From contig NC_086352.1 of the NCBI RefSeq assembly GCF_036324505.1, forward strand, positions 8,076,501-8,140,500: a DNA stretch of 64,000 nt, given 5' to 3'. This document shows, in pieces, positions 62,661-64,000 of this stretch. Origin of the DNA: Eleginops maclovinus. Lineage: Eukaryota > Chordata > Actinopteri > Perciformes > Eleginopidae. A program made the position numbers and the translations under genes. Within the stretch, counting starts at the first letter, position 1; every line of letters starts with the position of its first letter. The notes under the pieces were generated by a model that did no database searches, had not been told where the DNA came from, and saw only the letters and a list, made by a program, of their open reading frames with translations.

Positions 62661-64000
62661 CTGTCAGAGGAACACACTCTGTTAATCCTGAGCAAAAGTA
62701 GTTCATACGCAACAGCAGAAAAATAGCATCCTACACAGTGAGGACAGAAAGTGTCCCGCTGAATCATTTAAAACTATTTGTCTTCATGAGATTTTGACAT
62801 TATTATTATTGATCATCCTAATATCTGCAACTAACAGATCAGGTGTGCGTGTGCATGCACCATTCAAAAGAGTAAAACTGTTTCTGGACATGATGCCAGT
62901 TTTACAGGAAGGCAAAAAAGTGACTCTTCCAAACCATGTGTGCATTCCTGTAATGATGCAACCGTCAATAGCAGGAAATAGAAATAACTAACCAGCTTTA
63001 AATGTCACCACCACTGTCCTCTGATGCCTCTGCAGTCATATGTCTTTAAATTATTTTATATTCCAGTTTCATAAAACTAGCCTAAACTGCAGTGTCATTT
63101 CCAAGTATTTCATCATGCCCTTTGAAGGAAAATGTCAAAATACTTCCGACTGGAAATGCAGTGGATGAGAGGAAGGGCAGGCCACAAACAAAGTGCACAC
63201 AAACTCTGTTCTTCTCCTCGTTAGCAGGGAATTGATTGCGCCTGCTGCTAGACAATACGATCAATACCAGAGCGAGAAACCTGCATTGACTTCAGGGGTA
63301 TTTAGATTACTGCTGAGACTTAAATCCTATATTTATTGAACTGTGGCATTTTCAAAGCATGCTCAAATTGTATAACTTGACTCTTATTTATTTATTCTTG
63401 AGGGAAATACTGAGGTTTTGAGTCCAAGCTGTGTCACTGTAAACCATTTTCAGTAGTTGACTAAAGTTAAGGAGCATGCTGAGCATTAAGGGTACTGAAA
63501 ACACTCATTTGAATGTTAAGTATTTCTCCAACAGAAACAATCAAAGTTAAAGTTAAGAGATAAAGCCTTAAGAGCTTGTATTCTGAACACACCCAACACT
63601 TAAAGTCTCAGCTAATTAAGTATTCTCCTTGTTGATTAATCTGCCGATTATTTTCAAGACTAATGAATACGTTTTTTGGTCTATGAAATGTGAGAAATTA
63701 AAAATGTTCATCCCACTTTCTTTATAATCCAAGGGGACGTCTTTAAATATGTTGTTCTGTCTGTAATACCCCAAATATATTCACTTTAATGTGATATAAA
63801 ACTGAGAAAAGCAGGAAAATCTAAACATTTGAAAGTCCGAAAACGATATTTCTGCATAAAAAATACCATATAATATTTAACAAATGAAAATGTCTTTCGA
63901 TAAATGAGTCGCCTAATAGTTGAAGCTCTATTTTCATTTATTTGTGCAATGAGTGATGCTTTTATCAACTATCCCGAGCAATCTTCAAACCACTCAGACA
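62661..64000. other. wtip intron leading to the N-terminal exon
   Basis: No exon is found to the right edge; a dispersed repeat occupies 63611-63930. The long N-terminal WTIP exon must lie beyond 64000. Confidence 0.6.
63611..63930 (+). repeat. dispersed teleost repeat (ATTAATCG-type), near full length
   Basis: Starts GATTAATCTGCCGATTATTT, includes AAGGGGACGTCTTTAAATAT and AAAGCAGGAAAATCTAAACA, and ends GTTGAAGCTCTA. Same order of blocks as the copy at 18826-19141. Intron of wtip. Confidence 0.6.

Overview
The window is nuclear DNA from a ray-finned (teleost) fish. It has vertebrate genes split into many small exons with GT-AG introns, long (CA)n/(TG)n microsatellites, and several short repeats typical of teleost genomes: hAT-like MITEs with CAGNGGTG ends, a Tc1-like transposase remnant, an L2-like retrotransposon tail, and short dispersed repeats rich in ATTAATCG-like words. 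I cannot name the species. There is no bacterial, organellar or viral gene content, and I see no CRISPR array, operon, rRNA or tRNA.

Three protein-coding genes account for all the convincing coding signal. (1) garre1 (KIAA0355) is on the minus strand at 2355-13446. It has six coding exons for the first ~425 residues, plus one or two probable 5' UTR exons at 14217-14314 and about 25520-25605. The remaining C-terminal exons lie off the left edge. (2) gpi, glucose-6-phosphate isomerase, is on the plus strand at 26529-33207. It is complete: 18 exons, 553 codons, with all catalytic residues at the positions known from mammalian enzymes. (3) wtip, an Ajuba/Zyxin-family LIM adaptor, is on the minus strand at 46872-62660. 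Seven exons encode the three C-terminal LIM domains and a VTEL C-terminus. The N-terminal exon lies off the right edge.

Layout: 1-2354 garre1 intron; 2355-13446 garre1 coding exons, with a 23-bp minisatellite in one intron; 14217-25605 garre1 5' UTR exon(s) and intron; 25060-26528 CpG-containing head-to-head interval between garre1 and gpi; 26529-33475 gpi; 33476-about 44100 intergenic, with a nested MITE/SINE composite and two odd tandem-repeat arrays; about 44150-46871 probable wtip 3' UTR; 46872-62660 wtip coding exons with a 10-kb intron holding microsatellites and a dead Tc1-like element; 62661-64000 further wtip intron. The same three genes are linked in mammals (human 19q13.11), which supports the calls, but their relative orientations differ here.

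The genes do not form a pathway. GPI is a glycolytic enzyme, GARRE1 is a Rac/RhoG effector linked to mRNA-silencing granules, and WTIP is a junction/Hippo/P-body scaffold. I found no new multi-gene system. The most notable feature is that long TG/CA dinucleotide tracts sit directly against splice sites in gpi (exons 2, 4 and 15) and wtip (LIM2 exon), and in two cases replace the normal polypyrimidine tract.
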